A stretch of DNA of 35,457 bases from Clostridium sp. CAG:967 (GTDB lineage Bacteria > Cyanobacteriota > Vampirovibrionia > Gastranaerophilales > Gastranaerophilaceae), in NCBI GenBank assembly GCA_000433095.1, contig HF991455.1, forward strand, positions 1 to 35,457, written 5' to 3'. Shown here one piece after another: positions 15,586 through 23,102 of this stretch. Numbering within the stretch: position 1 is the first letter of the stretch; the number at the start of each line of letters is the position of its first letter. The notes beneath the pieces are model-generated. The model did no database searches. It saw nothing but the letters and a program-made list of their open reading frames with translations, and was not told the origin of the DNA. The position numbers and the translations under genes are program-made.

Positions 15586-16436
15586 TTAGTATGTCATTTC
15601 CCAGTTATCGTTGAGAATTTTACCGAAACACCCGTGCCAGCTTGCTCCATTATTGCTTGTACATGTAGCATAATTAGAGTTACGTTCATCTTTGGTCATC
15701 GGCGCTTTATTGTCAGTTGTAAAGTCGTTGTCATCAATTAGTCCGTTGTTATATAAAAATATTGGGAATAAATCTCTGCCTACTATATTTGGTCCTTTTT
15801 GACCGTTTATATCAACATAAAATTCACAAAGTATATCTCCGTTAGGTCTGTAACTTATGCCAATTGATGTGCCGCTTGCGATTACGTAATGTGTTCTTGG
15901 CGTATACCAGGATGTTACAGTTGTGCCTGAAAGTTTTTTATAAACTCCCGCTGCTGGAAAACATGGAGTTCTGTCAGAACCGCATTTTTGAACAACTTTA
16001 AAATGGTCTTCAATAAAACTTTCCGCTGCGCTCTGTGAGGTTAGTCCTGCCTCTTTCAGATTAATTGCATTTCTTTCAGTTTGATACTGAACGGCAGCCT
16101 GCTGTAGTTCGTTGTACACTTTGTGTAATTGAGTAACATAAGATTGTCTTTGATAATTATGCATCAAAGACGGAACAGTCATTGCAGAAACAACTCCAAT
16201 AATGCCTAAAGTTACTAAAACTTCGGCTAGAGTAAATGCAGACACATTGTCATAATAACAGCGCTTCTTCTTAAATAAAACAAAATTTTTAAAAAATTTG
16301 TAAAAGCGCCCCTTAAAAGCTCTTTCCGATATATCTACGTACGTAATACCGGGGGGGGGGGAACGCTTAACGTATAGAATAACCGGGGAGAGGAAGCGGG
16401 GGGGGGGGCAACGCTTAATGCTTTTGTCTCAATCAT
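15586..16436 (-). CDS. Prepilin-like protein with two poly-C tracts after its start; out of frame as sequenced
   Basis: The body reads DNVSA-FTLAEVLVTLGIIGVVSAMTV then HNYQRQSYVTQLHKVYNELQQA and ends CFGKILNDNWEMTY. ATG 16436, after AAAAAAGGAGGC, begins MIETKALSVAPPP and enters eleven C (16398-16408). A second C11 lies at 16351-16361. As sequenced this frame stops at TAG 16337-16335 after 33 codons. The prepilin frame is open for 61 codons from 16428 to the processing site with no start codon; the nearest stop upstream (TGA 16431-16429) lies inside codons 2-3 of the leader frame. One extra C, or two fewer, in either tract joins start and body, giving a ~64-residue leader. The gene is probably phase-variable and is shown OFF; slippage or assembly error are alternatives. 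Confidence 0.75.
16351..16361. repeat. Poly-G tract (11 G), inner tract of the second prepilin locus
   Basis: Coding strand: GTTAAGCGTT-C11-GG. The preceding TTAAGCGTT repeats that of the outer tract 47 bases away, so the tract and its left flank appear to have been duplicated within the leader. Confidence 0.9.
16398..16408. repeat. Poly-G tract (11 G), outer tract of the second prepilin locus
   Basis: Coding strand: ATTAAGCGTTG-C11-GC, encoding Ala-Pro-Pro-Pro in the leader frame that begins at ATG 16436. It corresponds in position to the tract at 9426-9435 of the first locus. Confidence 0.9.
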
Positions 16437-16463
16437 TTTCAGCCTCCTTTTTTATCCTCTTTG

Positions 16464-16513
16464 CCGACAATTGTCGGATTTTCTATATCTTCGCCAGAGG
16501 CTAAAGCCTCCTT
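16464..16513 (-). promoter_or_regulatory. Leader region of the second poly-C prepilin: 14-base palindrome and shared hairpin
   Basis: CCGACAATTGTCGG (16464-16477) is a perfect palindrome, decayed in the first locus to CCACAAAAATTGTCAA. At 16493-16513 is the block identical to 9521-9541 with its GAGGC-TTTA-GCCTC hairpin and AAGGAGG. Here the block is part of an open frame (KEALASGEDIENP ... KKGG) whose TGA ends 2 bases before the prepilin ATG, so a short upstream ORF coupled to the prepilin start is possible. Confidence 0.5.
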
Positions 16514-16586
16514 ATTGCTTGTTAAAAAAATATATGCTTCTTTTATAATATTATAACACTTCGGCTGACTGATTTCAATATGCGTA

Positions 16587-17819
16587 TTAATTCGTATATT
16601 TACGGTTAACAAGTTCATCGGGCAGAAACTGCTGTTTGACTTCAGGCGCATCATGCGAGTATACATAACCTATTCCAAAACCGTAGTTTTTGGCATCTTT
16701 GTAATGAGCATCACGCAGATGCATTGGAGGCGGAAAATCTTTTCCTGTTTCAATATCATGAAGTGCAGCATCAATTGCCATAATTGTTTCGTTTGATTTT
16801 GGCGCACGTGCAACATAAATTACAGCTTGCGCAAGGGGTATTCTTCCCTCAGGCAGACCGAGAAGTTCAACTGCTTTGTATGCATTGATTGCGACATTAA
16901 GAGCGTTAGGATCAGCATTTCCAACATCTTCTGCCGAACAGGTTATAAGTCTTCTTGCTATAAATCTCGGATCTTCCCCTGCCGCAATCATTTTGGCAAG
17001 ATAATATATTGCCGCATCAGGATCAGACCCACGCAAACTTTTTTGAAAAGCAGAGGCACAATCGTAATGTTCCTGCTGAGAGTATCTTGTGTTGCGTTTC
17101 TGACAGATTTCTTCAATAATTTTTACTGTCAAATTCCTCCGGTTGTCTTTCAAATCGCTTGCAAAATAAGCATTTTCAACAACATTAAGCGCATATCTTG
17201 CATCGCCTCTTGCAAGGTTAATAATAAAATCTATTGCGCCTGTTTCGCAATCCATAGCAAGATAATTCTTGGCAAGGTAAGCAAAACCTTTTTTTATAAT
17301 TTTTTCCATACTGTTGTCGTCAATAGAGTTAAGTCTTACAACCTGAACTCTCGACAAAAGTGCAGGAACAACCTGAAAAGACGGGTTTTCGGTTGTCGAA
17401 CCTATTAGAAACAACGTTCCGTTTTCAAGATGAGGCAAAAGTGCATCCTGCTGGGTTTTTGAGTATCTGTGGATTTCATCTATAAAAAGGATTGTTTTTG
17501 TACCGCTGCGTAATGCATTTTTAGCACTTTCAACAGCTTCTTTAATTTCTTTAACACCTGATGTTACTGCCGAAATCTCAATAAAATTAGCGTTTGTTTT
17601 TGTTGCAATAAGTCTTGCAAGTGTGGTCTTTCCGCAGCCGGGAGTTCCCCAGAAAATCAATGAGAAAAGTCTGTTTGTTTTTAAAAGATTTAAAATAGGG
17701 CTGTTAGGCGAAACAACATTGCTCTGCCCTAAGAAATCTTCAAGAGTTTTCGGGCGGAGTATCTCTGCAAGCGGTATTTGCTTATTTTGATTTTCGAGTT
17801 CCGTAAATAAATTATTCAT
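16587..17819 (-). CDS. rarA: Replication-associated recombination protein A (AAA+ ATPase)
   Basis: 410 residues. Clamp-loader-like AAA+ domain: RPKTLEDFLGQ box, Walker A GTPGCGKTT (58-66), Walker B LFIDEIHR (about 111-118), sensor STTENPSF, and the C-terminal MgsA/RarA domain (CASAFQKSLRGSDPDAAIYYLAKM, MPPMHLRD-like PPPMHLRDAHYKDAKNYG). RarA/MgsA acts at stalled forks with SSB and recombination proteins. It has no Shine-Dalgarno. TACAAT lies exactly 6 bases before ATG within a 14-base region shared with the divergent solute-binding protein gene. Confidence 0.95.
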   Translation of the reverse strand: MNNLFTELENQNKQIPLAEILRPKTLEDFLGQSNVVSPNSPILNLLKTNRLFSLIFWGTPGCGKTTLARLIATKTNANFIEISAVTSGVKEIKEAVESAKNALRSGTKTILFIDEIHRYSKTQQDALLPHLENGTLFLIGSTTENPSFQVVPALLSRVQVVRLNSIDDNSMEKIIKKGFAYLAKNYLAMDCETGAIDFIINLARGDARYALNVVENAYFASDLKDNRRNLTVKIIEEICQKRNTRYSQQEHYDCASAFQKSLRGSDPDAAIYYLAKMIAAGEDPRFIARRLITCSAEDVGNADPNALNVAINAYKAVELLGLPEGRIPLAQAVIYVARAPKSNETIMAIDAALHDIETGKDFPPPMHLRDAHYKDAKNYGFGIGYVYSHDAPEVKQQFLPDELVNRKYTN

Positions 17820-17833
17820 AGTATAATTGTAGC
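17820..17833. promoter_or_regulatory. 14-base divergent leaderless promoter region (overlapping -10 boxes)
   Basis: The two start codons are 14 bases apart. On the plus strand TATAAT (17822-17827) is followed by 6 bases and ATG 17834. On the minus strand TACAAT (17831-17826) is followed by 6 bases and ATG 17819. The hexamers overlap, so polymerase can occupy only one direction at a time. Transcription starting about 7 bases after each -10 would begin at or beside the A of ATG. Confidence 0.65.
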
Positions 17834-19051
17834 ATGAAATATATTAAGGCTATACTTGCTGTTCTTATTATAATATTATCGGCTGCATTTCTAAAACCGT
17901 CAAATAAGCCTGAGAATGATGTTGTTTTTTGGACATTACAAATGAACGATTTTGCACCGTATATTACAGGTGTAATCTCGGAATTTGAAAAAGAAAATCC
18001 AGAGATAAAAATAAAATGGATTGATGTTCCGTTCTCGGAAGGTGAAAAAAGAACTCTTGCCTCTGTGTTAAGCGATAATCCTCCTGACTTAATAAACCTT
18101 AATCCGGATTTTACGGCACTTTTAGCTCAACGTGGGGCATTATATGAGATTGAAGAACAATATACAAAACAGTATAATCAGGAGATTACGGATGCATTAA
18201 AATATAACGGCAAACTTTATTCTCTGCCCTGGTATGCAACTTCTGCCGTTACAATTTATAATAAGGAATTGGCTGCAAAAGCTGGTGTTAAGCTTCCCGA
18301 AACTTATGAAGATTTAGCGGATATTGCGCCTGCCGTACGCCAAAAAACAGGTGCATATATTATGCTTCCGAATATTACAGAAAATGACACCATGCTGAAG
18401 ATTTTGAATAAGTATGGCGTGACTTCGCAGAATATAAATTCAAACAAATCTGTTCAAATTTTTGATTACTTTAAAAAACTCTATGAGAAAGATTTAATTC
18501 CTAAAGAATCCATAACTCAAACTCACAGAGAAGCACTTGAAAAATATATGGCAGAAAAGATTGTATTTTTTCAGGCAGGCGCAAACTTTTTGAACATGAT
18601 TAAAGAAAATGCCCCTTCAACTTATGCAAAAACTGATGTTGCTCCTCAGGTTACCGGAGAATTAGGGCAAAACGACTTTTCTTTGATGAATTTTGTAATT
18701 CCTGCACGTGCAAAACATAAAGAAGAAGCTTTGAAATTTGCACTGTTTCTGACCAACGATAAAAACCAGCTTGAACTTGCAAAACTTACAAATGTTCTTG
18801 CCGTCAATCAAAAAACTTTAAACGATGAGTTTTATACAAAATACGATAAAAATGACTTAACGGCAAAAGCTCGTGTAATCAGTGCAAAACAGCTTTATAA
18901 AATTACCCCTGTAATGGTAACCGAACGCAATCAAAAAGAAATCAACACAATAGTAAATACAGCTGTTCAGCAGATTTTGCTAAACAAAAACACCACCAAA
19001 AAAATTCTTGATGATGTTTCAAACAAAATTAAGTTAATGGAAGAAAATTAG
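17834..19051 (+). CDS. Orphan extracellular solute-binding protein (sugar ABC type)
   Basis: 405 residues. The N-terminal hydrophobic segment MKYIKAILAVLIIILSAAFL is a signal peptide or anchor without lipobox cysteine. The mature part matches family 1 (MalE/UgpB-like) binding proteins: VVFWTLQMNDFAPYITGVISEFEKENPEIKIKW, PDLINLNPDFTALLAQRGALYEI, LYSLPWYATSAVTIYNKELAAKAG. Such proteins deliver sugars or glycerol-3-phosphate to an ABC permease, but no permease or ATPase gene adjoins it. The start appears leaderless (TATAAT-N6-ATG). Its stop overlaps the next, convergent gene by 4 bases. Confidence 0.88.
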   Translation: MKYIKAILAVLIIILSAAFLKPSNKPENDVVFWTLQMNDFAPYITGVISEFEKENPEIKIKWIDVPFSEGEKRTLASVLSDNPPDLINLNPDFTALLAQRGALYEIEEQYTKQYNQEITDALKYNGKLYSLPWYATSAVTIYNKELAAKAGVKLPETYEDLADIAPAVRQKTGAYIMLPNITENDTMLKILNKYGVTSQNINSNKSVQIFDYFKKLYEKDLIPKESITQTHREALEKYMAEKIVFFQAGANFLNMIKENAPSTYAKTDVAPQVTGELGQNDFSLMNFVIPARAKHKEEALKFALFLTNDKNQLELAKLTNVLAVNQKTLNDEFYTKYDKNDLTAKARVISAKQLYKITPVMVTERNQKEINTIVNTAVQQILLNKNTTKKILDDVSNKIKLMEEN

Positions 19052-19506
19052 CACCAGAAGCCCCTTGGACCGAAAAGTGTCGGACCTCCGAACATAAATC
19101 CGCTGCTGCATCCGCATCCGCCGCCGAAAAAGCTTCCGCCCCACATTCCCATACCGCCTCCGTATATCATAGAAGGCATCATGTAAGGGCTGTATCCGCA
19201 TCCGAAAATTCCAAAAGGAGAAGTCAGCATAGAAGCTCCGATAAGCCCCATTGTACCTCTGTAATTGGCTTCCGGAGTTCCGTATCCCGCAGCCGAGTTA
19301 ACAGCATATCCCAGATAACTTCCGGTTCTGTCACGAATATCTTTTGCCGCTTCATTTCTTATAGCGCCGTTCATAACATTAAGACCAAAGCCCATTAAAG
19401 CATCACCTGTATTGGCGCCTCTGTTTTTTGCATCAACATAACCAAGTGTACTGCCCATAAGTGCATTAACATTACTAAGTGCATAAATAGCGTTGTCTAA
19501 ACCCAT
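19048..19506 (-). CDS. Unknown Gly/Met-rich protein
   Basis: 152 residues, not recognised. The first 70 are alpha-helical and repeat NVNALMG/GLNVMNG-like segments. The C-terminal ~50 residues are rich in Gly, Met, Phe and Cys (GGGMGMWGGSFFGGGCGCSSG) and end in Cys, suggesting a metal-binding or structural tail. No signal peptide is seen. GAGAG precedes the ATG. It ends 4 bases into the solute-binding protein gene on the other strand. The next two genes are also unassigned, so the three form a small block of lineage-specific proteins. Confidence 0.6.
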   Translation of the reverse strand: MGLDNAIYALSNVNALMGSTLGYVDAKNRGANTGDALMGFGLNVMNGAIRNEAAKDIRDRTGSYLGYAVNSAAGYGTPEANYRGTMGLIGASMLTSPFGIFGCGYSPYMMPSMIYGGGMGMWGGSFFGGGCGCSSGFMFGGPTLFGPRGFWC

Positions 19507-19681
19507 AATATTCTCTCGTTTTTATATACTTGTATATATATAAAGTATATTCTTTTCAAAAAATTGCATGAATTTTACTGCTTTGTAAAGTATTGTAACA
19601 ACATGTTTTAAACTCCTAAAGTTTGAGCTGTTTATAGCCGAAAACAATAATAAGGAAAGTTTTAAAAAGGGATTTGAAAAT

Positions 19682-20179
19682 ATGGCAATGAGTGTTTACA
19701 ATGCACAATACAAATTAGGGATTGATACAACAACTTTAAAAGAAGTTTCAAATGAAATCTTAAAACGTGCTGCTGAAAAAAACAGCCAATATAAGACTTC
19801 ATCATCATCCAATAATATTTTCAAATCTGCGGATATCGGTTTGGATTTATACAAAGGCAACATTGATACAAAAGTTGCACGTCAGATTGCTATGAACAAT
19901 TCAGGATTGCAAATTCAATTAAATCAGGAAGTTATGCAGTCTATTCAATATTTAAATACAAAAGCAGCCCAAAATGTTCAGAAAAATGTTGAAGGTAAAA
20001 TTACGGTTGCACTGAATGAAGGTGTCGGAAATGCCCAAAAAACCGAAAATGCACCAAAATTTAACAGCATTATAAGCTTAGGTGCAGGCAAAGATAAAAA
20101 CGGTTCAGCGCCGTCATACAAAGGCGAATTCTTATTCATCAAGAAAGAGAAAGAACAGGAAGAAGCTGCAGCAGCTTAA
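19682..20179 (+). CDS. Unknown alpha-helical protein
   Basis: 165 residues, not recognised, soluble and without signal or membrane segments. It contains a Ser-rich stretch (about 40-45), polar helices (QLNQEVMQSIQYLNTKAAQNVQKNV) and an Ala-rich C-terminal tail (EEAAAA). The start is ATG 19682 after AAAAAGGG; ATG 19688 is a possible alternative. It converges with the gene at 20187, 7 bases away. Confidence 0.55.
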   Translation: MAMSVYNAQYKLGIDTTTLKEVSNEILKRAAEKNSQYKTSSSSNNIFKSADIGLDLYKGNIDTKVARQIAMNNSGLQIQLNQEVMQSIQYLNTKAAQNVQKNVEGKITVALNEGVGNAQKTENAPKFNSIISLGAGKDKNGSAPSYKGEFLFIKKEKEQEEAAAA

Positions 20180-20186
20180 TGGTTGA

Positions 20187-20594
20187 TTATTTATCTTCTC
20201 TAAGTTCTTTTGCAATATTATAGAATTCTTCTTCTAATTCTTTTTCAGCATTTTCACGTTTTTCTTCGTCTTTTTGCTGTTGATTTTTATTTTTGTGAGA
20301 ATTTTCTTCTTCGTTTTCCTTTTGAGAGAGAGCTTTTTTGCGTTCGTTAATAACGTTAGCCACGTTCATCATGGCAAGAGAGTTTAAAGTAGCACGGAGA
20401 ACCGCACTTCTGTCAGTATATTTTTCACTGTCTTTAGATTCTTCATCATCTTCTCTTTTTCTTTGCGAAAAGTATTCTCCGCCCTGTCCCATTTTGTCAT
20501 CCTGAGTTTTGGCAGCTGTACCTGAAATATCTCCGCTTTTAAAGTTAAAAGAGCCTCCGATTCCGAAAAATCCGGCTGATCTGTTATCGACCAT
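20187..20594 (-). CDS. Unknown highly charged protein
   Basis: 135 residues, not recognised. The N-terminus GFFGIGGSFNFKSG is Gly/Phe-rich; the middle has a short less polar helix (SAVLRATLNSLAMMNVANVI). The C-terminal third is a Lys/Glu/Gln-rich coiled coil (KNQQQKDEEKRENAEKELEEEFYNI). No domain could be named. ATG follows a weak AGGGTTAAAGT site. Confidence 0.55.
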   Translation of the reverse strand: MVDNRSAGFFGIGGSFNFKSGDISGTAAKTQDDKMGQGGEYFSQRKREDDEESKDSEKYTDRSAVLRATLNSLAMMNVANVINERKKALSQKENEEENSHKNKNQQQKDEEKRENAEKELEEEFYNIAKELREDK

Positions 20595-20816
20595 ACTTTA
20601 ACCCTCTATGTGTGTTTATACTATCTCGTGATTATAGTACCAGATTGCATGTCATATTAACTCGTCTGAATGGATTATTTTGCTATTATGTTAATAAATA
20701 TTTACATGTGGAATGCTGTAGTATTAACTGTCCATATCGCTGCAAATGTGATTGTATATTGAAAAAAACGGGTATATATGTTATTATAAAAATAGAATAA
20801 TTATGAAAGGATGTTT

Positions 20817-21521
20817 ATGAGAAGATTTAAAGGTTTTACGCTTACAGAACTGATGGTCGCTTTAGCTGTAATCGGTATCCTTGTTGCGGTTGTTACCCCT
20901 GCTATTATGAAGACAAGACCTAATAAAAATAAAATGATGGTTAAAAAGACATTCTACACAACAGAGCAGATTGTTGCAAACCTGATAAATGATGCAAGAC
21001 TTTATCCCGATATGAGAGAAGCCTGTGATGACAATTTTGAAGAGAATAATCCTGACGTTGATCCTAATTCGATATATTGCGCCTGGGGATTTGATTACAC
21101 TAATAAAGTTACTTATGACGGTGAAGAATACAGTGGTGGCAAAAAATTCATGGGATTGTTTGCAAGCGGTTTAAATATCTCAAAAACTGATGATTGTTCT
21201 AATGATATATGTTCTGTAATCTATACTACCGACGGTGTAAGATGGGATTTAGCCGGTACTGATGGAGCTTGGACACCTAAAAAAGATACACCGAAAGAGG
21301 CAGGTATCGGATATATTATTATAGACGTAAACGGCGATGATGCTCCAAATTGCAGAGAAGGCGGAGATGACGGTGAAGGCAATACTTGCGATGGAGATGC
21401 TGATGATTTCGACCGTTATGTAATTGATGTTTATGCAAACGGAAAATTAAATATTAATGCTGATGATGCAAAAGCCATTGAGTATGCTACAATTAATACA
21501 TCAATAAGAGATAACTTATAA
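20817..21521 (+). CDS. Prepilin-like protein (G-FTLTE type)
   Basis: 234 residues from ATG 20817, 6 bases after GAAAGG; ATG 20811 is too close to the site. MRRFKG-FTLTELMVALAVIGILVAVV is a canonical class III prepilin signal with Gly at -1, Phe +1 and Glu +5. The globular part is acidic and Asp/Gly-rich near the end (REGGDDGEGNTCDGDADDFDRYVIDVYANG), with cysteines and a VNGDDAPN block comparable to the VNGQKGPN of the other prepilins. It lacks a poly-C leader. Its stop codon is 1 base before the RNase P RNA, whose promoter lies inside its 3' end. Confidence 0.88.
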   Translation: MRRFKGFTLTELMVALAVIGILVAVVTPAIMKTRPNKNKMMVKKTFYTTEQIVANLINDARLYPDMREACDDNFEENNPDVDPNSIYCAWGFDYTNKVTYDGEEYSGGKKFMGLFASGLNISKTDDCSNDICSVIYTTDGVRWDLAGTDGAWTPKKDTPKEAGIGYIIIDVNGDDAPNCREGGDDGEGNTCDGDADDFDRYVIDVYANGKLNINADDAKAIEYATINTSIRDNL

Positions 21522-21522
21522 T

Positions 21523-21868
21523 AAAGTAATCGAATAATCGCTCCTGATTATTCAGGAGAGGAAAGTCCGTGCATTCAAGGACAGGCAGCCGGAGAAACTC
21601 CGGACGGTGTGAACCGGTGGAAAAGTGCCACAGAAAAGTTAACTGCCGATGGACAAAATTGTCACAGGCGATGGTGCAACGGTGAGGTAAGAGCTCACCT
21701 GCGTTTACCGGAAGGTAGCGGCAAGGTAAACCCCTGCAGAATGCAAGATTGAATTGAAGGCTATAAAGGTTGTCCGCCAACTTCAGAAAAATCGCTAGAG
21801 ATTGGAAGTAATTCCAATACCAGACAGATGATTATTTAGAAACAGAACACGGCTTATGAGTTACTTTA
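21523..21868 (+). ncRNA. rnpB: RNase P RNA, type A
   Basis: The 5' end AAAGTAA pairs with 3' TTACTTT (P1). A P3 hairpin CTCCTGA-TTAT-TCAGGAG is followed by the conserved GAGGAAAGTCCGTGC (CR-I), and the 3' side has ACAGAACACGGCTTATG (CR-V), which pairs with it. Between them is GGTGCAACGGTGAGGTAAGAG (quoted in part: GGTAAGAGCTCACC) of the specificity domain. At ~346 bases it is the usual length. It is the catalytic subunit processing tRNA 5' ends. The upstream TATAAT (21517-21522) overlaps the prepilin stop codon. Confidence 0.95.
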
Positions 21869-21879
21869 TTTTAATAAAA

Positions 21880-21912
21880 AAAAAGACCGATTTAAATAAA
21901 TCGGTCTTTTTT
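21880..21912 (+). terminator. Bidirectional terminator between rnpB and the PpiC gene
   Basis: AAAAGACCGATTTA / TAAATCGGTCTTTT hairpin followed by T residues, 12 bases after rnpB and 15 bases from the convergent PpiC stop. Confidence 0.9.
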
Positions 21913-21926
21913 ACACTGAGTATTAA

Positions 21927-23087
21927 TTATTTTTTCTTTGCTTTAGCTTTTTCTTCAGCTGCTTGTTTAGCTCTTTTAGCTTCTTCTGCGCTGTTTTGGA
22001 AAGATTTTTGAACATCTTCTTTCATTGTTTTTGGGTTGTATTCAGGATTAAGATATTCAATTTTAGCATTTTTCTTTAATGATTCTGTTAAATTATCAAT
22101 CATTTCAATTTGTTTTTGGTTTTCTAAATAACCTTTGATATCATTTTTAACTTTTTCAAACGGATCCTGACCTGCTGCAGCTCTGTCAGTTACGTAAATA
22201 ATGTGGTATCCGTATTGAGTTTTAACTACTTTGTCTGATACAGTGTTAGGTTTCATATCAAAAGCTGCTTTTGAAAATTCAGGAACCATTTCTTTTGCTG
22301 CAAAGAAGCCCAAATCTCCGCCTTTGACTGCTGTAGTTGTATCATCAGAGTTTTCTTTAGCAAGTTTTGCAAATTGAGTAGGATCTTTTTTGATTTCTGC
22401 TAAAAGCTGGTTAGCTTTAGCTTCTTTAGCTTTAATTTCTTCGTTAACTTTAGCTTTTAGTGCATCGCCTGCCAAATCTTTATTTTTTGCATCAGATTTA
22501 ACGATTTCTTCGATTTCCTGAGGGTTAGCAGAGATTAAGATGTGTGATGCTCTTACTTTATCAGGATGTTTGAATTTGTTAATATTTTCATTGTAGAATT
22601 TTTTTGCTTCGGCATCAGAAACTGTAGAAGGTCCGAGTTCCTTAGCCAGTTTTTTCATTTTCACTTCTTCTTTCAAGTCTTTTTTGAATTGAGAAGCTGT
22701 AATTCCGTTTTGTTTTAACAAAGTATCAAGCTGTTCTTTTGAACCTAATTTGTCAATAATTTCTTTTACAGCATTGTCAACATCTTTGTTTGTAACTTCA
22801 ATTCCACGTTTTGCGATTTCTTCATCAAGTAATGCTTTTACGATAAGTTCATTGATTACTCTTTCTTTAATCAAAAGATAGATAAAGCTGTTTTTGTCTT
22901 TTTTTACATCAATACCCATTGCTGCAAGCATTCCGCCGCCTGATTGTTTATCAAACATTTGGTCAAATTGAGCTTGAGTAATCTTTTTGTCATTTACTTT
23001 TATAATGGCTTCTTGTGATTTTAAGCCGCACCCGGCAAATAATACGGCTGATACTGCCAAAGTTGCCAGTAATTTTTTACCACTCAT
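21927..23087 (-). CDS. PpiC-type peptidyl-prolyl isomerase lipoprotein (SurA/PrsA-like)
   Basis: 386 residues. The lipoprotein signal ends in a lipobox LFAGC (Cys about 20). A SurA-like N-terminal helical region (VNDKKITQAQFDQMF, LNTLLKQNGITASQFKKDL-type) precedes a parvulin domain (about 177-292) with VRASHILI, DDTTTAVKGGDLGFF and TQYGYHIIYV. The C-terminus is a Lys/Ala/Glu helix ending KAKAKKK. It acts outside the inner membrane in folding exported proteins, perhaps including the pilins. AAGGAGAG lies before the ATG, and 15 bases separate it from the mfd stop, so it is co-transcribed with mfd. Confidence 0.92.
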   Translation of the reverse strand: MSGKKLLATLAVSAVLFAGCGLKSQEAIIKVNDKKITQAQFDQMFDKQSGGGMLAAMGIDVKKDKNSFIYLLIKERVINELIVKALLDEEIAKRGIEVTNKDVDNAVKEIIDKLGSKEQLDTLLKQNGITASQFKKDLKEEVKMKKLAKELGPSTVSDAEAKKFYNENINKFKHPDKVRASHILISANPQEIEEIVKSDAKNKDLAGDALKAKVNEEIKAKEAKANQLLAEIKKDPTQFAKLAKENSDDTTTAVKGGDLGFFAAKEMVPEFSKAAFDMKPNTVSDKVVKTQYGYHIIYVTDRAAAGQDPFEKVKNDIKGYLENQKQIEMIDNLTESLKKNAKIEYLNPEYNPKTMKEDVQKSFQNSAEEAKRAKQAAEEKAKAKKK

Positions 23088-23102
23088 AATTGATGTCTCT
23101 CC

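Noticed and set aside
16351..16408. G-quadruplex as the main meaning of the poly-G runs
   Set aside because: Single runs of 10-11 G are poor intramolecular quadruplexes, and their position inside leader codons with conserved frame offset fits slippage better. The two runs of the second locus together could still form one.
16439..16666. 75-codon minus-strand frame upstream of the second poly-C prepilin as a full gene
   Set aside because: Most of it overlaps the end of rarA and has no start signal; only its last ~25 codons (the shared leader) are worth attention and are described there.
20612..20800. 62-codon open frame upstream of the prepilin at 20817
   Set aside because: No ribosome binding site, odd composition and no resemblance to anything; it lies in what looks like the promoter region.
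21493..21780. 95-codon frame on the minus strand
   Set aside because: It is antisense to the RNase P RNA and owes its openness to RNA structure constraints.
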